The notes: generated by a model from the letters alone, not told the origin. A stretch of 64,000 nt of DNA from Streptomyces sp. NBC_01214 (GCF_026340975.1 NZ_JAPEOS010000003.1:1860001-1924000), one strand, 5' to 3'; shown: positions 52,219 to 60,895, numbered from the stretch's first letter. Made by a program: numbers and translations.

Positions 52219-53226
52219 CGTTGTTTGTTTCGCTCGTTGTCTCATCCCACGACGTGTCTGGGTTTCGTGCCCTGCTTGTGGTGTCGGTAGGCAAAGGACG
52301 CTGCTCCCCGCTGCGGCGCACGTCGACGCGTACCCCCGCATCCGAGGTCGCTGCCGCCAGCTGTTCGACGTGCGCCAGCCCCGGCGAAGGTGCGAGCGGT
52401 GACTGCTCCTGTGCGGTCGCACCCAGGCCGGCCTGACGGAGCGACATCAGCGTGCGCCGAAGACCCGACAGGGTCTCCCTGCAAGTCACCTCGATGGCGC
52501 GCAGGGCCTCGCGGGTCTCCGCGGGCTGGGTGGATGACCCTGCTGCCGACACCGGCCTGGACGGCGACGATGCCCATGCTGCGCGCGACCATGTCGTGCA
52601 GCTCCCGTGCGATCCGCAGCCTTTCGGCGGTCACGGCCTTGGCCACCTCCTGCGAACGCAGCGCCATCGGGTGTTCGCGGCGCTCGCGACTCGGCAGACC
52701 GACCGTGCAAGATGTGGCTATCCCCAAAAGGGCGATCACGACGTTGACGGTCAGGTTGTCCCCGTCCGCGAAGACACCGATGACCAGGAGCTGTACGGCG
52801 AAAGACACGGCCAGGGCGGCGAGCGAGGCTCGCCGAGTGCAGTGGCGACGATGAATCCCAGGACGAGATCCACTGCCAGAAACGACGGGAACTGGCTCTG
52901 GTGGCCCACCAACATGTCCGCATGGACGGAGCTTGGAGTTCCCACCACCACGGCGGTGGATCCGAGGAGTGCCACGGCCAGAGCCGGCAGCGGCCTCCGT
53001 CGCACCCCGCCGACGAGCAGGCTCACGGCCGGCAGCGACCCGACACCGTGGACCGTGCCCGATGTCCGCGGGGCGCCCCCACCAGCAGACCCACCATGAG
53101 GAGGTAGAGGGCACCCCCGCCCAGGCCATCGTCTTGGTTCTCCTCATGGGCGGCGTGCCCCGTTTCGGGAGCAAGGCCGAGGGTGCGCGACATACACAGG
53201 CAACGGGTGATCGTTATGAGGTCCAC
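52207..53226 (-). pseudogene. Two-component sensor histidine kinase, decayed
   Basis: Pieces in order: LYLLMVGLLVGAPRGHRA; RRPLPALAVALLGSTAVVVG, SFLAVDLVLGFIVATALGEP; LAVSFAVQLLVIGVFADGDN; and the HisKA_3 box AVTAERLRIARELHDMVARS with phospho-acceptor His. A frame switch leads to TREALRAIEVTCRETLSGLR and VEQLAAATSDAGVRVDVRRS. The HATPase ATP-binding domain is absent, cut at the STAS junction near 52207. At least three frame changes are visible. Confidence 0.75.
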
Positions 53227-53357
53227 GCCGCGACACTAACCGGCCCGCCGCCCGCGCGGCACTAGCCCCGGGACGTACGCCCACGGGCTAACCCGGCCGC
53301 ACGATTGCCTCCCACAGCCCCATGTCCGGACGGCGTCCTCCCGGCAGTGTGGGTGCC

Positions 53358-54278
53358 GTGATCGAAGTCAACGAACTCACCAAGCGCTACGGCCGCAAGA
53401 CGGCTGTCGACCATTTGTCCTTCACCGTGCAGCCGGGTCAGGTCACCGGATTCCTCGGCCCCAACGGAGCCGGCAAGTCCACCACCCTGCGGATGATCCT
53501 CGGCCTGGACACTCCCACCACCGGCTCCGCCACTGTCAGCGGCATCCCGTTCCACGACCACCCGCGCGGACTGCGGCACGTCGGCGCACTCCTCGACGCC
53601 GGACAGGTCCACGGCGGACGCACTGCCGTCGCCCACCTGGCCGCCCTGGCCCGCAGCAACGGCATCCCGCGGCGCCGGGTGGACGAGGTGCTCCAGGAAG
53701 TGGGGCTGGCCGAGGCGGCGAGCCGTCGCATCGGCGGATTCTCCCTCGGCATGAAGCAGCGGCTGGGGATCGCCACCGCCCTGCTCGGCGACCCGCCCGT
53801 GCTCATGTTCGACGAGCCGATCAACGGCATGGACCCGGAGGGCGTGCTCTGGGTACGCCGGCTCTTCCGACGTCTGGCCGCCGAGGGACGTACCGTCTTC
53901 CTCTCCAGCCACCTGATGTCGGAGATGGAGAACACCGCCGACCAGCTGGTAGTCATCGGCCGTGGCCGCCTCATCGCCGCCGAGTCGCTACGAGACTTCG
54001 CGGCCCGCGGCAACCCGCGTAGCGTCGTGGTCGGGACACCACAGGCCGCCGAGCTGGCAGCCGTGCTGACTGCGGCGGGCGCCACGGTCGAACCGGAAGG
54101 CTCCGCGGGCGCCGGGAAACTCGCCGTGACCGGGCTCCCGGCGGACCGAATCGGAGCGCTCGCCTTCGAGAACCGGATCCGCGTGGACGAGCTGACCACC
54201 CACACCGCCTCACTGGAGGCGGCCTTCATGGAACTCACCGCCGACAGCGTCGAATACCAGGCAGGACAGCCCCGATGA
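53358..54278 (+). CDS. ABC transporter ATP-binding protein
   Basis: 306 residues from GTG 53358 (VIEVNELTKRYGRKTAVDHL); an ATG at 53322 would add 12 unconvincing residues. Walker A is FLGPNGAGKSTTLRM, the signature IGGFSLGMKQRLGIATALLG, and Walker B VLMFDEPINGMDPEG, with the H-loop in FLSSHLMSEME. The C-terminal extension is typical of BcrA/DrrA-type exporters. The stop overlaps the permease ATG (ATGA). Probably exports an antibiotic, lipid or peptide. Confidence 0.94.
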   Translation: MIEVNELTKRYGRKTAVDHLSFTVQPGQVTGFLGPNGAGKSTTLRMILGLDTPTTGSATVSGIPFHDHPRGLRHVGALLDAGQVHGGRTAVAHLAALARSNGIPRRRVDEVLQEVGLAEAASRRIGGFSLGMKQRLGIATALLGDPPVLMFDEPINGMDPEGVLWVRRLFRRLAAEGRTVFLSSHLMSEMENTADQLVVIGRGRLIAAESLRDFAARGNPRSVVVGTPQAAELAAVLTAAGATVEPEGSAGAGKLAVTGLPADRIGALAFENRIRVDELTTHTASLEAAFMELTADSVEYQAGQPR

Positions 54279-55099
54279 CCACACTGGCCACCGTCCTCCC
54301 GACCACCCCGGTCACCGGGCCACCCGCCCGTTTCCGCGACCTGCTCGCCTGCGAGTGGATCAAGATGCGGTCCCTGCGCTCCACACCGTGGACGATCGCA
54401 CTCACCGTCCTGTTCGTCATCGGGTCCTCCGCCGTGGCCACGCTCGCGGACAACGCTGCCCGCTCCGGCCCCGCTGGCTTCCTGCCCTACGACGCCTATC
54501 CGCCGGCCGGCTACTGGACGCTGATACTCGTCGCCAGCAGCATGGGCGCCCTCACCGTCGTGAGCGAGTACAGCAGCGGCCTGATCCGCACCACCACCGT
54601 GGCTGTCCCCGCCCGCGGCTCGGTGGTGCTGGCCAAGGCGGCCGTCACCGCCGCGCTGTGGACCGCGGTCGGCACGGTCATCTCCACCGGTTCCTTCCTG
54701 GTCTCCCAGGCCATCCTCAGCGGGCGGCACGCTGGGGTCCCGCTCACTCACCCTGGTGTGTTCCGGGCGTTGGCGGCATCCGCGCTGCTGGCTCCGGTCT
54801 GCGCACTGGTCGGTCTGGGCCTCGGCGTCCTGCTCCGGCACAGTGCTGCAACCATGGTCACCAGCATCTTCACCCTGCTCATGCTGCCGCCCATGTTCTC
54901 GGAGAGCGATCGCTGGTCGGCGGACATCAACCATGCGATGGTGTCGGCGGCCTGGAAGCGCCTGGTCCAGAGCTGGGAGCCGGATCCCGGATCCCTGGGA
55001 TACACCGCCACGGTCCCCGGCTCCTGGATCGTGTACGTGCTCTGGCCGCTGATCACGGTCGCACTCGCAGTGCTCGTCGTCAGGCGACGCGACGTGTGA
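54275..55099 (+). CDS. ABC-2-type transporter permease
   Basis: 274 residues with six hydrophobic helices, including WTIALTVLFVIGSSAVATLA, YWTLILVASSMGALTVVSEY, AALWTAVGTVISTGSFLVS and LLAPVCALVGLGLGVLLRHS. The EYSSGLIRTTTVAVPARGSV cytoplasmic loop is characteristic of ABC-2 permeases of the BcrB/CcmB-like group. Translationally coupled to the ATPase gene. A broken sensor kinase upstream hints at lost regulation. Confidence 0.93.
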   Translation: MTTLATVLPTTPVTGPPARFRDLLACEWIKMRSLRSTPWTIALTVLFVIGSSAVATLADNAARSGPAGFLPYDAYPPAGYWTLILVASSMGALTVVSEYSSGLIRTTTVAVPARGSVVLAKAAVTAALWTAVGTVISTGSFLVSQAILSGRHAGVPLTHPGVFRALAASALLAPVCALVGLGLGVLLRHSAATMVTSIFTLLMLPPMFSESDRWSADINHAMVSAAWKRLVQSWEPDPGSLGYTATVPGSWIVYVLWPLITVALAVLVVRRRDV

Positions 55100-55380
55100 G
55101 CGTGCCTCCAGGACGCGCACAAACGATCCTTGCCGGTGCGCTCGTTCACCCGCAGGTTGCGGATCCGGTTGGAGGTGCCGCGCTGGAGCTGGTGGTTTGG
55201 ATCGTGTGGCTGTCGGTCGCGGTGTATAGCGCGACCGGCAGCGTCCCGTTGGCTGAACTAGGGAAGGTGTATTCGCAGGTCAGATAGGGTTTCTGCTAGC
55301 TTCGCGGCCATGCTCGTGACGGTGGTTCTGACCGGGGTCTGGTTGGCTTCGTACTGCCGGACTCGGGTGGGTTGGTGTAG
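55100..55380. other. Non-coding stretch
   Basis: About 280 bases after the ABC permease with no gene or hairpin recognised. Confidence 0.3.
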
Positions 55381-55474
55381 TCAGCGGATCCGGCGCGGCC
55401 TTACGCGCTGCTGGACACGAACGAGGCCTTGGTGAAGCCGGTGGGTCAGTTCTTCGCCGAGCTCCAAGCCTGCG
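55381..55474 (+). mobile_element. Tyrosine recombinase/integrase, N-terminal scrap
   Basis: One short frame reads RPYALLDTNEALVKPVGQFF then AELQACG, resembling the start of the SAM-like core-binding domain of actinobacterial tyrosine integrases (LLD....V..v..Ff..Lqa.G). Similarity ends at the DUF6000 gene boundary. Weak but position-specific resemblance. Confidence 0.3.
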
Positions 55475-55524
55475 GACCTTGGGGCCTCCGAAGCAGTCGG
55501 CTTCCAGCCGTTAGGTCAGGAGGC

Positions 55525-56148
55525 TCAGTTCCTGAGTTCCGTTCTGGCGAAGAGTTCAGTGCACTCGCTGGCGAAGGAACAGAGCTGGTCCACGACCTGC
55601 CGGTACTCCTGCGGATCCCGCACCGTGTTCGGCGTGGCAGCAGTCCACTGCTGCCATAGTCCACCGGCCGCAAGGTATGGGGCTGCCCGCTCGGTCCCAA
55701 GGACGGCATCGAGGTGAAGCAGTGTGCTGAATACCGCGGTCTGGTCCCAGCGGAGGTCGGGTTCAGGCAGGTAGCGATCAAGGCATTTGCAGAGCAGGTC
55801 GGCGTCCGCGCTGGTGCCGAAGGTGGCAAGAGCGATGCAGAGGGACCCTTGGTAGGGGCCTCCGCTGGCCAGCAGGAGTTCGCCGATGCGGCTCCGGAAC
55901 TCGGTCCTCCCGGCCACGGCAACCAGCCAGGAGGCAGTCCTGCGCTCTCGCCACCCGCCCTCGAAAAGGATGCCGAGTTCAGTGGGAGTGATCTCCCCGG
56001 CAGCCTGGACCAGCTCCCTCACGAACAGGTCGCGCTCAGGCCCGCTCAACCGGAGTGAGCTTCCGCCCAGCCGCATGTACCGCCGGCCGGGCGTGACGAA
56101 TCGTCGGACCAGGTCCATCAGCTCGGGGTCGGTGTTGGCATCAAGCAT
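55525..56148 (-). CDS. DUF6000-family protein
   Basis: 207 residues from ATG 56148 (MLDANTDPELMDLVRRFVTP), with AAGGA upstream. Helical throughout: GERDLFVREL-like segment (GPERDLFVRELVQAAGEITP), ILFEGGWRERRTASWLVAVA, SRIGELLLASGGPYQGSLCI and ALATFGTSADADLLCKCLDR. The W-R-R-RT and YQGSLCIALA strings are hallmarks of this Streptomyces family, which is of unknown function and often near immunity or toxin loci. Confidence 0.85.
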   Translation of the reverse strand: MLDANTDPELMDLVRRFVTPGRRYMRLGGSSLRLSGPERDLFVRELVQAAGEITPTELGILFEGGWRERRTASWLVAVAGRTEFRSRIGELLLASGGPYQGSLCIALATFGTSADADLLCKCLDRYLPEPDLRWDQTAVFSTLLHLDAVLGTERAAPYLAAGGLWQQWTAATPNTVRDPQEYRQVVDQLCSFASECTELFARTELRN

Positions 56149-56546
56149 GCCTGCATCCTTGCGCGGGGACGACCCAGCTGCCAGCGGTTTACCCACGCCC
56201 TGAGTAGCGATCGCCAGTCCAGAGAAGAGAGGAGTCGGGTTGGGGGTGGCTCACTCCGCCGGGGGAGCGGGTTCACCGAGGAAACGCGCCTGCGTCCTCC
56301 GCCTGCTCCTCGGGGTAGAGGTAGCTGCCCTCATCCGGGTTACGGGTGACGTCCGCGTACACCAACACCTGCACCTCGGCCTCGCCCGGGTGCGGCGCAG
56401 CCGGCACGGGCCGCTGGAGAGGAACAGCTCGGAGATCCGCTGCTCCGCCGCGACGGCGGTCGGATCGTGGCCAGGATCTCGATCGTGATGACGTTCTCGT
56501 CGTTCGATGGCAAAGATCAACCTTCGCTGTCACAGGACAAGTGCTC
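56149..56546. other. Stretch with a possible minus-strand scrap
   Basis: Minus strand 56251-56400 encodes EVQVLVYADVTRNPDEGSYL then YPEEQAEDAGAFPR and a stop, which looks like a protein C-terminus; the frame further upstream is Arg/Pro-rich. Another frame gives IFAIERRERHHDRDPGHD. Possibly a frame-shifted small gene; no family assigned. Confidence 0.3.
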
Positions 56547-56557
56547 CAGATTGTCCC

Positions 56558-56630
56558 GTCTCTGTCGATGCGGTCCCTGTCTCAAGTGATCTGGTCCGGT
56601 TCGCTCGTCGTGTCAGATGATCTGGTTCTC
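56558..56630 (+). repeat. Left-end sub-terminal repeats of the element
   Basis: Copies at about 56558-56577 (degenerate), 56579-56599 (GTCTCAAGTGATCTGGTCCGG minus the last base) and 56610-56630 (GTGTCAGATGATCTGGTTC). All point inward and match the inverted copies at the right end. Confidence 0.75.
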
Positions 56631-56725
56631 CGCGAGCAGTGGAAAAGGCGGTGGACCAAGATCGCGCGGGTGACAGACTGGCCCCGTGACCGCATCGGAT
56701 GCCGGGGCTGACCGACCTTGAGGTG

Positions 56726-57871
56726 TCAGGCGCCGCGCGTGCCGAAGAAGGCGCGGACGTCGGCGACGAACGCCTCTGGCTGCTCCAGTGAGAGGAAGTT
56801 GCCACCGCGCTCGAGCTCGGTCCAGTGGGTGATGTTGTGGTCTCGCTCGGCGAAGCGGCGGATGGTGATGTCGGTGTGCAGGGCGACGGCGACGCCGGTC
56901 GGGACGGTGCCGCGGGCCTTCGGGGCCCAGGCGCTCGGGTCGTGGCCCGCCTCGTAGTACAAGTTTGCCGAGGAGCCCGCCGTGCCGCTGAACCAGTAGA
57001 CACTGATATTGGTCAGCAGGCGGTCGCGGCCCACGGCGTCCTCGGGGAGCGCGGCGGCGGGGTCCGTCCATTCCTTGAACTTCTCAGCGATCCAAGCGAG
57101 TTGGCCGACCGGCGAGTCATGCAGTCCGTAGGCGAGGGTCTGCGGACGAGTGGACTGGATGGCGTTGAAGCCCATCTTGTCCTGCTGGAAATCCTCCAGC
57201 CGCGCCAGCCGCTCCTGCTCGGACGCGGTCAGCCCCTCGAACTCGGCAGGATCCCCAGAGGGGAAGGTGACCAGGCCGTTGACGTGAATGCCGACGACCA
57301 GGTCGGGTGCCTGCCGCCCCATCTCGGTAGCGATCCAGGCTCCACCACCTGTTCCCTGGACGCCGTAAGTGCTGTAGCCGAGCCGCCCCATCAGCTCGAC
57401 GAACGCCCCCGCGATGCGGCCGGTGTTCCAGCCGGCCTCGCCGAGCGGACCGGAGAAACCAGTGCCGGGCGTGGACGTCACAACGACGTGGAAGTCCTCC
57501 GCCAGCGGCCGGATGACCTCGACGAACTGCACGAACGAGCAGGGCCAGTCATGCAGCAGAAGCAGCGGCACGGCCGCAGGGTTCTGCGAACGGACGTGCA
57601 GGAAGTGGATGTTCTGGCCATCGATCTCGGTGGTGAACTGCGGGAACTCATTAAGCTCCGCCTCCGCCTTGCGCCAGTCGAAACCGTCGGCCCAGTACGC
57701 GGCCAGGGCCTTGAGGTAGTCGGTGGGCACTCCCCGGCTCCAGCCGGCGCCGGGGATCTCGACGCCCCAGCGCGTACGCGCCAGCCGCTCCCGCAGGTCG
57801 TCGAGCTCCTCCTGCCGGACGTCGATGCGGAACGGCTGGATCAGGGCGTCGGTGTTGCGCTTGTTCTCCAT
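56726..57871 (-). CDS. Epoxide-hydrolase-fold protein lacking catalytic residues
   Basis: 381 residues; EHN N-terminal lid domain (FRIDVRQEELDDLRERLART, WSRGVPTDYLKALAAYWADG) plus alpha/beta-hydrolase core. Family enzymes use an Asp nucleophile in GGDWG, a catalytic His in GGHF and an oxyanion HGWP motif. Here the equivalents are G173-T-G-G-G177, GGN358F and H107-D-W-P110. The nucleophile and general base are therefore replaced, while the lid tyrosine region (VYWFSGTAGSSANLYYEA) is kept. Probably a binding protein or a different enzyme. Divergent from a WYL regulator within the transposable element. Confidence 0.88.
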   Translation of the reverse strand: MENKRNTDALIQPFRIDVRQEELDDLRERLARTRWGVEIPGAGWSRGVPTDYLKALAAYWADGFDWRKAEAELNEFPQFTTEIDGQNIHFLHVRSQNPAAVPLLLLHDWPCSFVQFVEVIRPLAEDFHVVVTSTPGTGFSGPLGEAGWNTGRIAGAFVELMGRLGYSTYGVQGTGGGAWIATEMGRQAPDLVVGIHVNGLVTFPSGDPAEFEGLTASEQERLARLEDFQQDKMGFNAIQSTRPQTLAYGLHDSPVGQLAWIAEKFKEWTDPAAALPEDAVGRDRLLTNISVYWFSGTAGSSANLYYEAGHDPSAWAPKARGTVPTGVAVALHTDITIRRFAERDHNITHWTELERGGNFLSLEQPEAFVADVRAFFGTRGA

Positions 57872-57934
57872 GGGTACGACAGTATTCTCAATATAGGCAC
57901 GATACGTTCCTAAAAGCACGACAGGCTTATTCTC
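57872..57934. promoter_or_regulatory. Divergent promoter region of the element
   Basis: 63 bases, markedly AT-rich for this window. TATTCTCA occurs twice in direct orientation (57883-57890 and 57928-57935) and GCACGA twice. Likely overlapping promoters and WYL-regulator sites controlling both genes. Confidence 0.5.
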
Positions 57935-58903
57935 ATGCTTGATACATCCGCGCGGTTGCTGCGCCTGCTCTCCCTTCTGCAGACCCCGAGGGCTTGGCCG
58001 GGATCCGAACTGGCCGGGCGCCTCGGGGTGAGCGGCCGCACCGTCCGCAACGACATCGACCGACTGCGCGAGCTCGGCTACCCCGTGGAGGCCACACGCG
58101 GATCCACCGGCGGCTACCGGCTGGGCGCCGGGGCGGCGATGCCTCCGCTGCTCCTCGACGACGAGGAGGCCGTCGCGGTGACGGTCGCGCTGCGCACCGC
58201 CGCGCAGGGCACCGTGCCCGGCACCGAGGAAACCTCCCTGCGGGCGCTCGCCAAGCTGGAGCAGGTGCTGCCCTCCCGGCTGCGCCGCCGGGTGCGGACC
58301 CTCATGACGTACACCGTGGCCGTGCCGGCCGACCGTCGGGCCCCGACCGTCACCGCGGAGGTACTGACCACCCTGGCGTCCGCCTGCCACGACCAGGAAC
58401 GACTGCGCTTCGACTACCTGGACCACACCGGCTCGCCCACCCGCCGCATCGTGGAGCCATATCGGGCGGTGAACTGGGGACAGCGCTGGTACCTGGTGGC
58501 ATGGGACGTCGAGCGCCAGGACTGGCGGACCTTCCGGGCCGACCGAATCCAGCCCCGCACTCCGACCGGGCCGCGCTTCACCCCGCGCGAACTGCCCGGT
58601 GGCGACGCCGCGGTGTACGTCTCCCAACGAGTATCGGGCGCTGCCTGGCTCTACCACGCACGGGTTACCGTCCACGCTCCGGCGGCGGCGGTGATCGAGC
58701 AGATCAACCCTGCCGTCGGCACGGTCGAGGCACTCGACGCCAACACCTGCGTCCTGACCACCGGCGCCGATACGGTGCAAACCCTCGCGGTCTATCTGGG
58801 CATGCTCGACTTCGACTTCTATGTCACCGAGCCCCCGGAACTGGTCACCCACCTGCGTCGACTCGCGGACCGCTACTCCCGCTCCACACTGCCTACCCCC
58901 TGA
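57935..58903 (+). CDS. WYL-domain transcriptional regulator
   Basis: 322 residues. N-terminal DeoR/HTH_11 winged helix (LLQTPRAWPGSELAGRLGVS, RTVRNDIDRLRELGYPVEAT, GGYRLGAG). The WYL domain spans about 140-220 (CHDQERLRFDYLDHTGSPTR, VEPYRAVNWGQRWYLVAWDV, WRTFRADRIQP), followed by a WCX C-terminal domain. WYL domains sense nucleic acids or nucleotides, often in phage-defence or DNA-damage control. Divergent from, and probably regulating, the hydrolase-fold gene. Confidence 0.93.
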   Translation: MLDTSARLLRLLSLLQTPRAWPGSELAGRLGVSGRTVRNDIDRLRELGYPVEATRGSTGGYRLGAGAAMPPLLLDDEEAVAVTVALRTAAQGTVPGTEETSLRALAKLEQVLPSRLRRRVRTLMTYTVAVPADRRAPTVTAEVLTTLASACHDQERLRFDYLDHTGSPTRRIVEPYRAVNWGQRWYLVAWDVERQDWRTFRADRIQPRTPTGPRFTPRELPGGDAAVYVSQRVSGAAWLYHARVTVHAPAAAVIEQINPAVGTVEALDANTCVLTTGADTVQTLAVYLGMLDFDFYVTEPPELVTHLRRLADRYSRSTLPTP

Positions 58904-58958
58904 GCGAAAAGACCTGCCAGACGTGCCAAGACCGGCGTCAACCAGATTCGCCACTGCC

Positions 58959-59096
58959 GGACCAGATCATCTGAGACAACTCTGGAGAACTGCCCTGACC
59001 GACCACGTCAATTGAGATCCGCGTCAGGCAACCGTCGCGACCCATCTGGTCGTCGCAGCCCACAGCTCCGGGCCCGGACCAGATCAATCGAGACGG
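58959..59096 (-). repeat. Right-end sub-terminal repeats of the element
   Basis: Inverted copies at 58959-58977, 59001-59018 (degenerate) and 59074-59096, mirroring the three left-end copies, with the terminal TGTCCCGTCTC complement ending at 59100. Confidence 0.75.
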
Positions 59097-59109
59097 GACA
59101 CAGATCAAA

Positions 59110-59449
59110 GGCCGCCGCCCGCGACCCGAACCACCGGCCCTACGCCGCTTCGGGCAAGCCGCTGCTGGGCGGTTTCCGCCTCGGCCCCACCCCAGGTCTG
59201 GCGAAGTTGGAGGGCGTGCAGGAGATGGCGTGGGCGGTGGACCTGATGGAGAAGCCTCGACACAGCCTCGCGGCGGCGTCCGGTGCCTGGATCATGCGCA
59301 GAGCGATGGCCAATACCGCATTCGACACACCCGACGACCTCGACCGCACACTCCGCCGCGAGTTACGCAGAATCCAACTCCGGCCCCACCTGATCGACGG
59401 CTGCCTCACAGCCACAGGTTTGGCCATCAACCCACCGACCCCACCTTGA
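59110..59449 (+). mobile_element. IS630-family transposase C-terminal fragment
   Basis: MRRAMANTAFDTPDDLDRTL, then RRELRRIQLRPHLIDGCLTA and TGLAINPP match the end of IS630-type transposases (lan.aF.tp.dL...v...L..iQ.RP.Li.GcL..TGL). The catalytic DDE part is missing; the preceding 60 codons (YAASGKPLLGGFRLGPTPGL) are unassigned. Inactive; it directly abuts the target duplication of the element on its left. Confidence 0.55.
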
Positions 59450-59786
59450 AATCCTCAGTAACCCCGCCACGCCGCCGTCCACGGCTCTGGGGGTGACCGG
59501 CGCCGCGTACACCAACAACGACCTGGACGCGGCGACCGCGACCTCGCTGTTCGACCTCGACACGACGGCCGACCGGATCTCGCTGCAGTCTCCGGCCAAC
59601 GCCGGCACGCTCGCCCCGACCGGGAGCCTGGGCGTCAACGCCGGACCGGGCGCCGGGTTCGACATCTACTACGACGCCAAGACCGGCCCCAACAAGGGCT
59701 TCGCCGCCATCAACGTCCACCGGCCAGGGCATGTTCCTGGCCCGTCAGCAGGTCACCGACATCGCCCTCCCTCTCAACCAGAACTG
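59450..59786 (+). pseudogene. DUF4394-type secreted protein, C-terminal remnant with frameshift
   Basis: Begins without a start as ILSNPATPPSTALGVTGAAY, continues TNNDLDAATATSLFDLDTTA, DRISLQSPANAGTLAPTGSL and AGPGAGFDIYYDAKTG, then slips near 59725. The native ending GQGMFLARQQVTDIALPLNQ is in another frame with TGA at 59784. The N-terminal two-thirds are missing, cut at the IS630 fragment. Confidence 0.7.
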
Positions 59787-59798
59787 ACCCCACTCGCC

Positions 59799-59836
59799 CG
59801 TGGGGCCGGGCCGCTCGGGGGCGGCCCGGCCCCACG
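59799..59836. terminator. Terminator of the DUF4394 remnant
   Basis: Perfect 15-bp inverted repeat (CGTGGGGCCGGGCCG and complement) with an 8-base loop, 12 bases after the native stop of the broken gene. Its survival supports the identification of the original gene end. Confidence 0.75.
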
Positions 59837-60218
59837 GACGCATCGGATGCGCGGTCGAGGAAATTGATCGTGCGCGTGTCCACATCCGCATACGAGTGAT
59901 GGAAAACGTACGACCGGTGCGGTGAGTGGCCGACACAAGATCACTGGGGTGTTCTGGTGGTGCCTCGGGCACCCGGAAGGGGTGGCTGCGGCTCACCGCC
60001 CCTCGCCCCCGGACTTGCCGTCACGCCGCCAGCCCGGGGCGAGGAGAGCGGAACCCGTGCGAAGCGACCCCTCTGCCCACCAGAACTGGCGCCGATCCGC
60101 GCCGTACGCCCGGATCGCCCTGCCGTCCCCGGAACATGAGCGTAGTCAGGCTGCCGTCGAGTTACCGGTTGGCGCAGTCCGCCCTGCAGGGTGACGCCGT
60201 CTGTGGTGGCATCACGCC
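59837..60218. other. Non-coding stretch
   Basis: About 380 bases with no recognised gene; a partial inverted repeat (CTCGCCCCCGG and CCCGGGGCGAG) lies near 60010-60045. Confidence 0.3.
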
Positions 60219-60443
60219 ATGAAAGACCCCTTCTCCTCCTCGGAGGCATCCACCCTCCTGGCCCCGGTGGGGGTCGTGGACCGGAACGCAGCACGCCGCG
60301 CGGCCGCCGACCGCGCCATTGATCGCGCCGACCTCGCGCAGCTACTCGACGTGCTCAGCCTGTGGCCGCGCGATGATCCGCCCGCACCAGGCACGACCGG
60401 CACCTCGCCGGATTCCGAGCGTGGCAAGGACCGGCCGGACTGA
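60219..60443 (+). CDS. Small hypothetical protein (74 aa)
   Basis: MKDPFSSSEASTLLAPVGVV, then RNAARRAAADRAIDRADLAQ and LLDVLSLWPRDD before an acidic proline-rich tail. The central segment should form a helix. No strong ribosome site. Family unknown. Confidence 0.4.
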   Translation: MKDPFSSSEASTLLAPVGVVDRNAARRAAADRAIDRADLAQLLDVLSLWPRDDPPAPGTTGTSPDSERGKDRPD

Positions 60444-60496
60444 CCACCGCTGCTTCCCGCCCTCCGTCGTACGCCCCGCGTGATCTGACCACAGAG

Positions 60497-60895
60497 GTGC
60501 GGGGCACAGACGTGGTCGTGAGCGGGCAGAATCGAACCGGCACAAACTCACCAGCACCCTCAGCCTCCACGCAGACCCGCGCCGCTGGCAGGGAACGCAG
60601 GCAGCCGCTGCTGTCTCGTGTCAGGCACGGCAGCCCCACCTGCGCCGACTACGGCTGCCAGCGGTCGCAGTGCAGGGCCGCGGCCCGCCGGTACCGCGCC
60701 CGGCGCACCAGCAAACTCATGGCCGGCCGCCCCGCCCGCATCCCCTCATCCGAAGCCGCCGCAGCCGCACGCCGGCTCCAGAGCACGGGCCTGTCGGCAG
60801 CGGACATCGCCGAGATATCCGGCGTCGCCGTCACCCTCGTCCGGCGCCTGATGCGCCCAGCCGCAGCACGGCCGGCCCGCAAACGACCGTCGTGA
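60497..60895 (+). CDS. HTH protein of actinophage/plasmid type
   Basis: The C-terminal 90 residues carry a Cys/His-containing start (HGSPTCADYGCQRSQCRAAA), basic linker RRYRARRTSKLMAGRPARIP and a helix-turn-helix (LQSTGLSAADIAEISGVAVT then LVRRLMRP). This HGT..CY..y.CR...CR.A pattern followed by an HTH is frequent in small proteins of actinophages and integrative elements. The GTG at 60497 is the first start in frame; the first 40 residues are low-complexity, so the real start may be internal. Confidence 0.6.
   Translation: MRGTDVVVSGQNRTGTNSPAPSASTQTRAAGRERRQPLLSRVRHGSPTCADYGCQRSQCRAAARRYRARRTSKLMAGRPARIPSSEAAAAARRLQSTGLSAADIAEISGVAVTLVRRLMRPAAARPARKRPS

Larger units (their letters stand above)
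56552..59100. mobile_element. Transposase-less mobile element carrying a hydrolase-fold/WYL gene pair
   Basis: Terminal inverted repeats TGTCCCGTCTC at 56552-56562 and, inverted, at 59090-59100, with a 5-bp direct repeat CAGAT immediately outside each end (56547-56551 and 59101-59105). Each end also carries three copies of a motif close to GTCTCAATTGATCTGGTCC, inverted relative to the other end. Multiple sub-terminal repeats and a TGT start resemble IS21-family ends. The 2549-bp interior has no transposase, only two divergent genes. It therefore looks like a passenger-gene element mobilised in trans. Confidence 0.8.

Noticed and set aside
53438..55120. 560-codon minus-strand open frame
   Set aside because: Shadow of the ABC transporter genes in high-GC DNA; Arg/Gly/Ser-rich with no family features.
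60515..60562. Minus-strand GCCGGTTCGATTC string resembling a tRNA 3' end or attachment site
   Set aside because: Only the T-loop half matches; the T-stem has mismatches and no second copy or integrase is present in the window.
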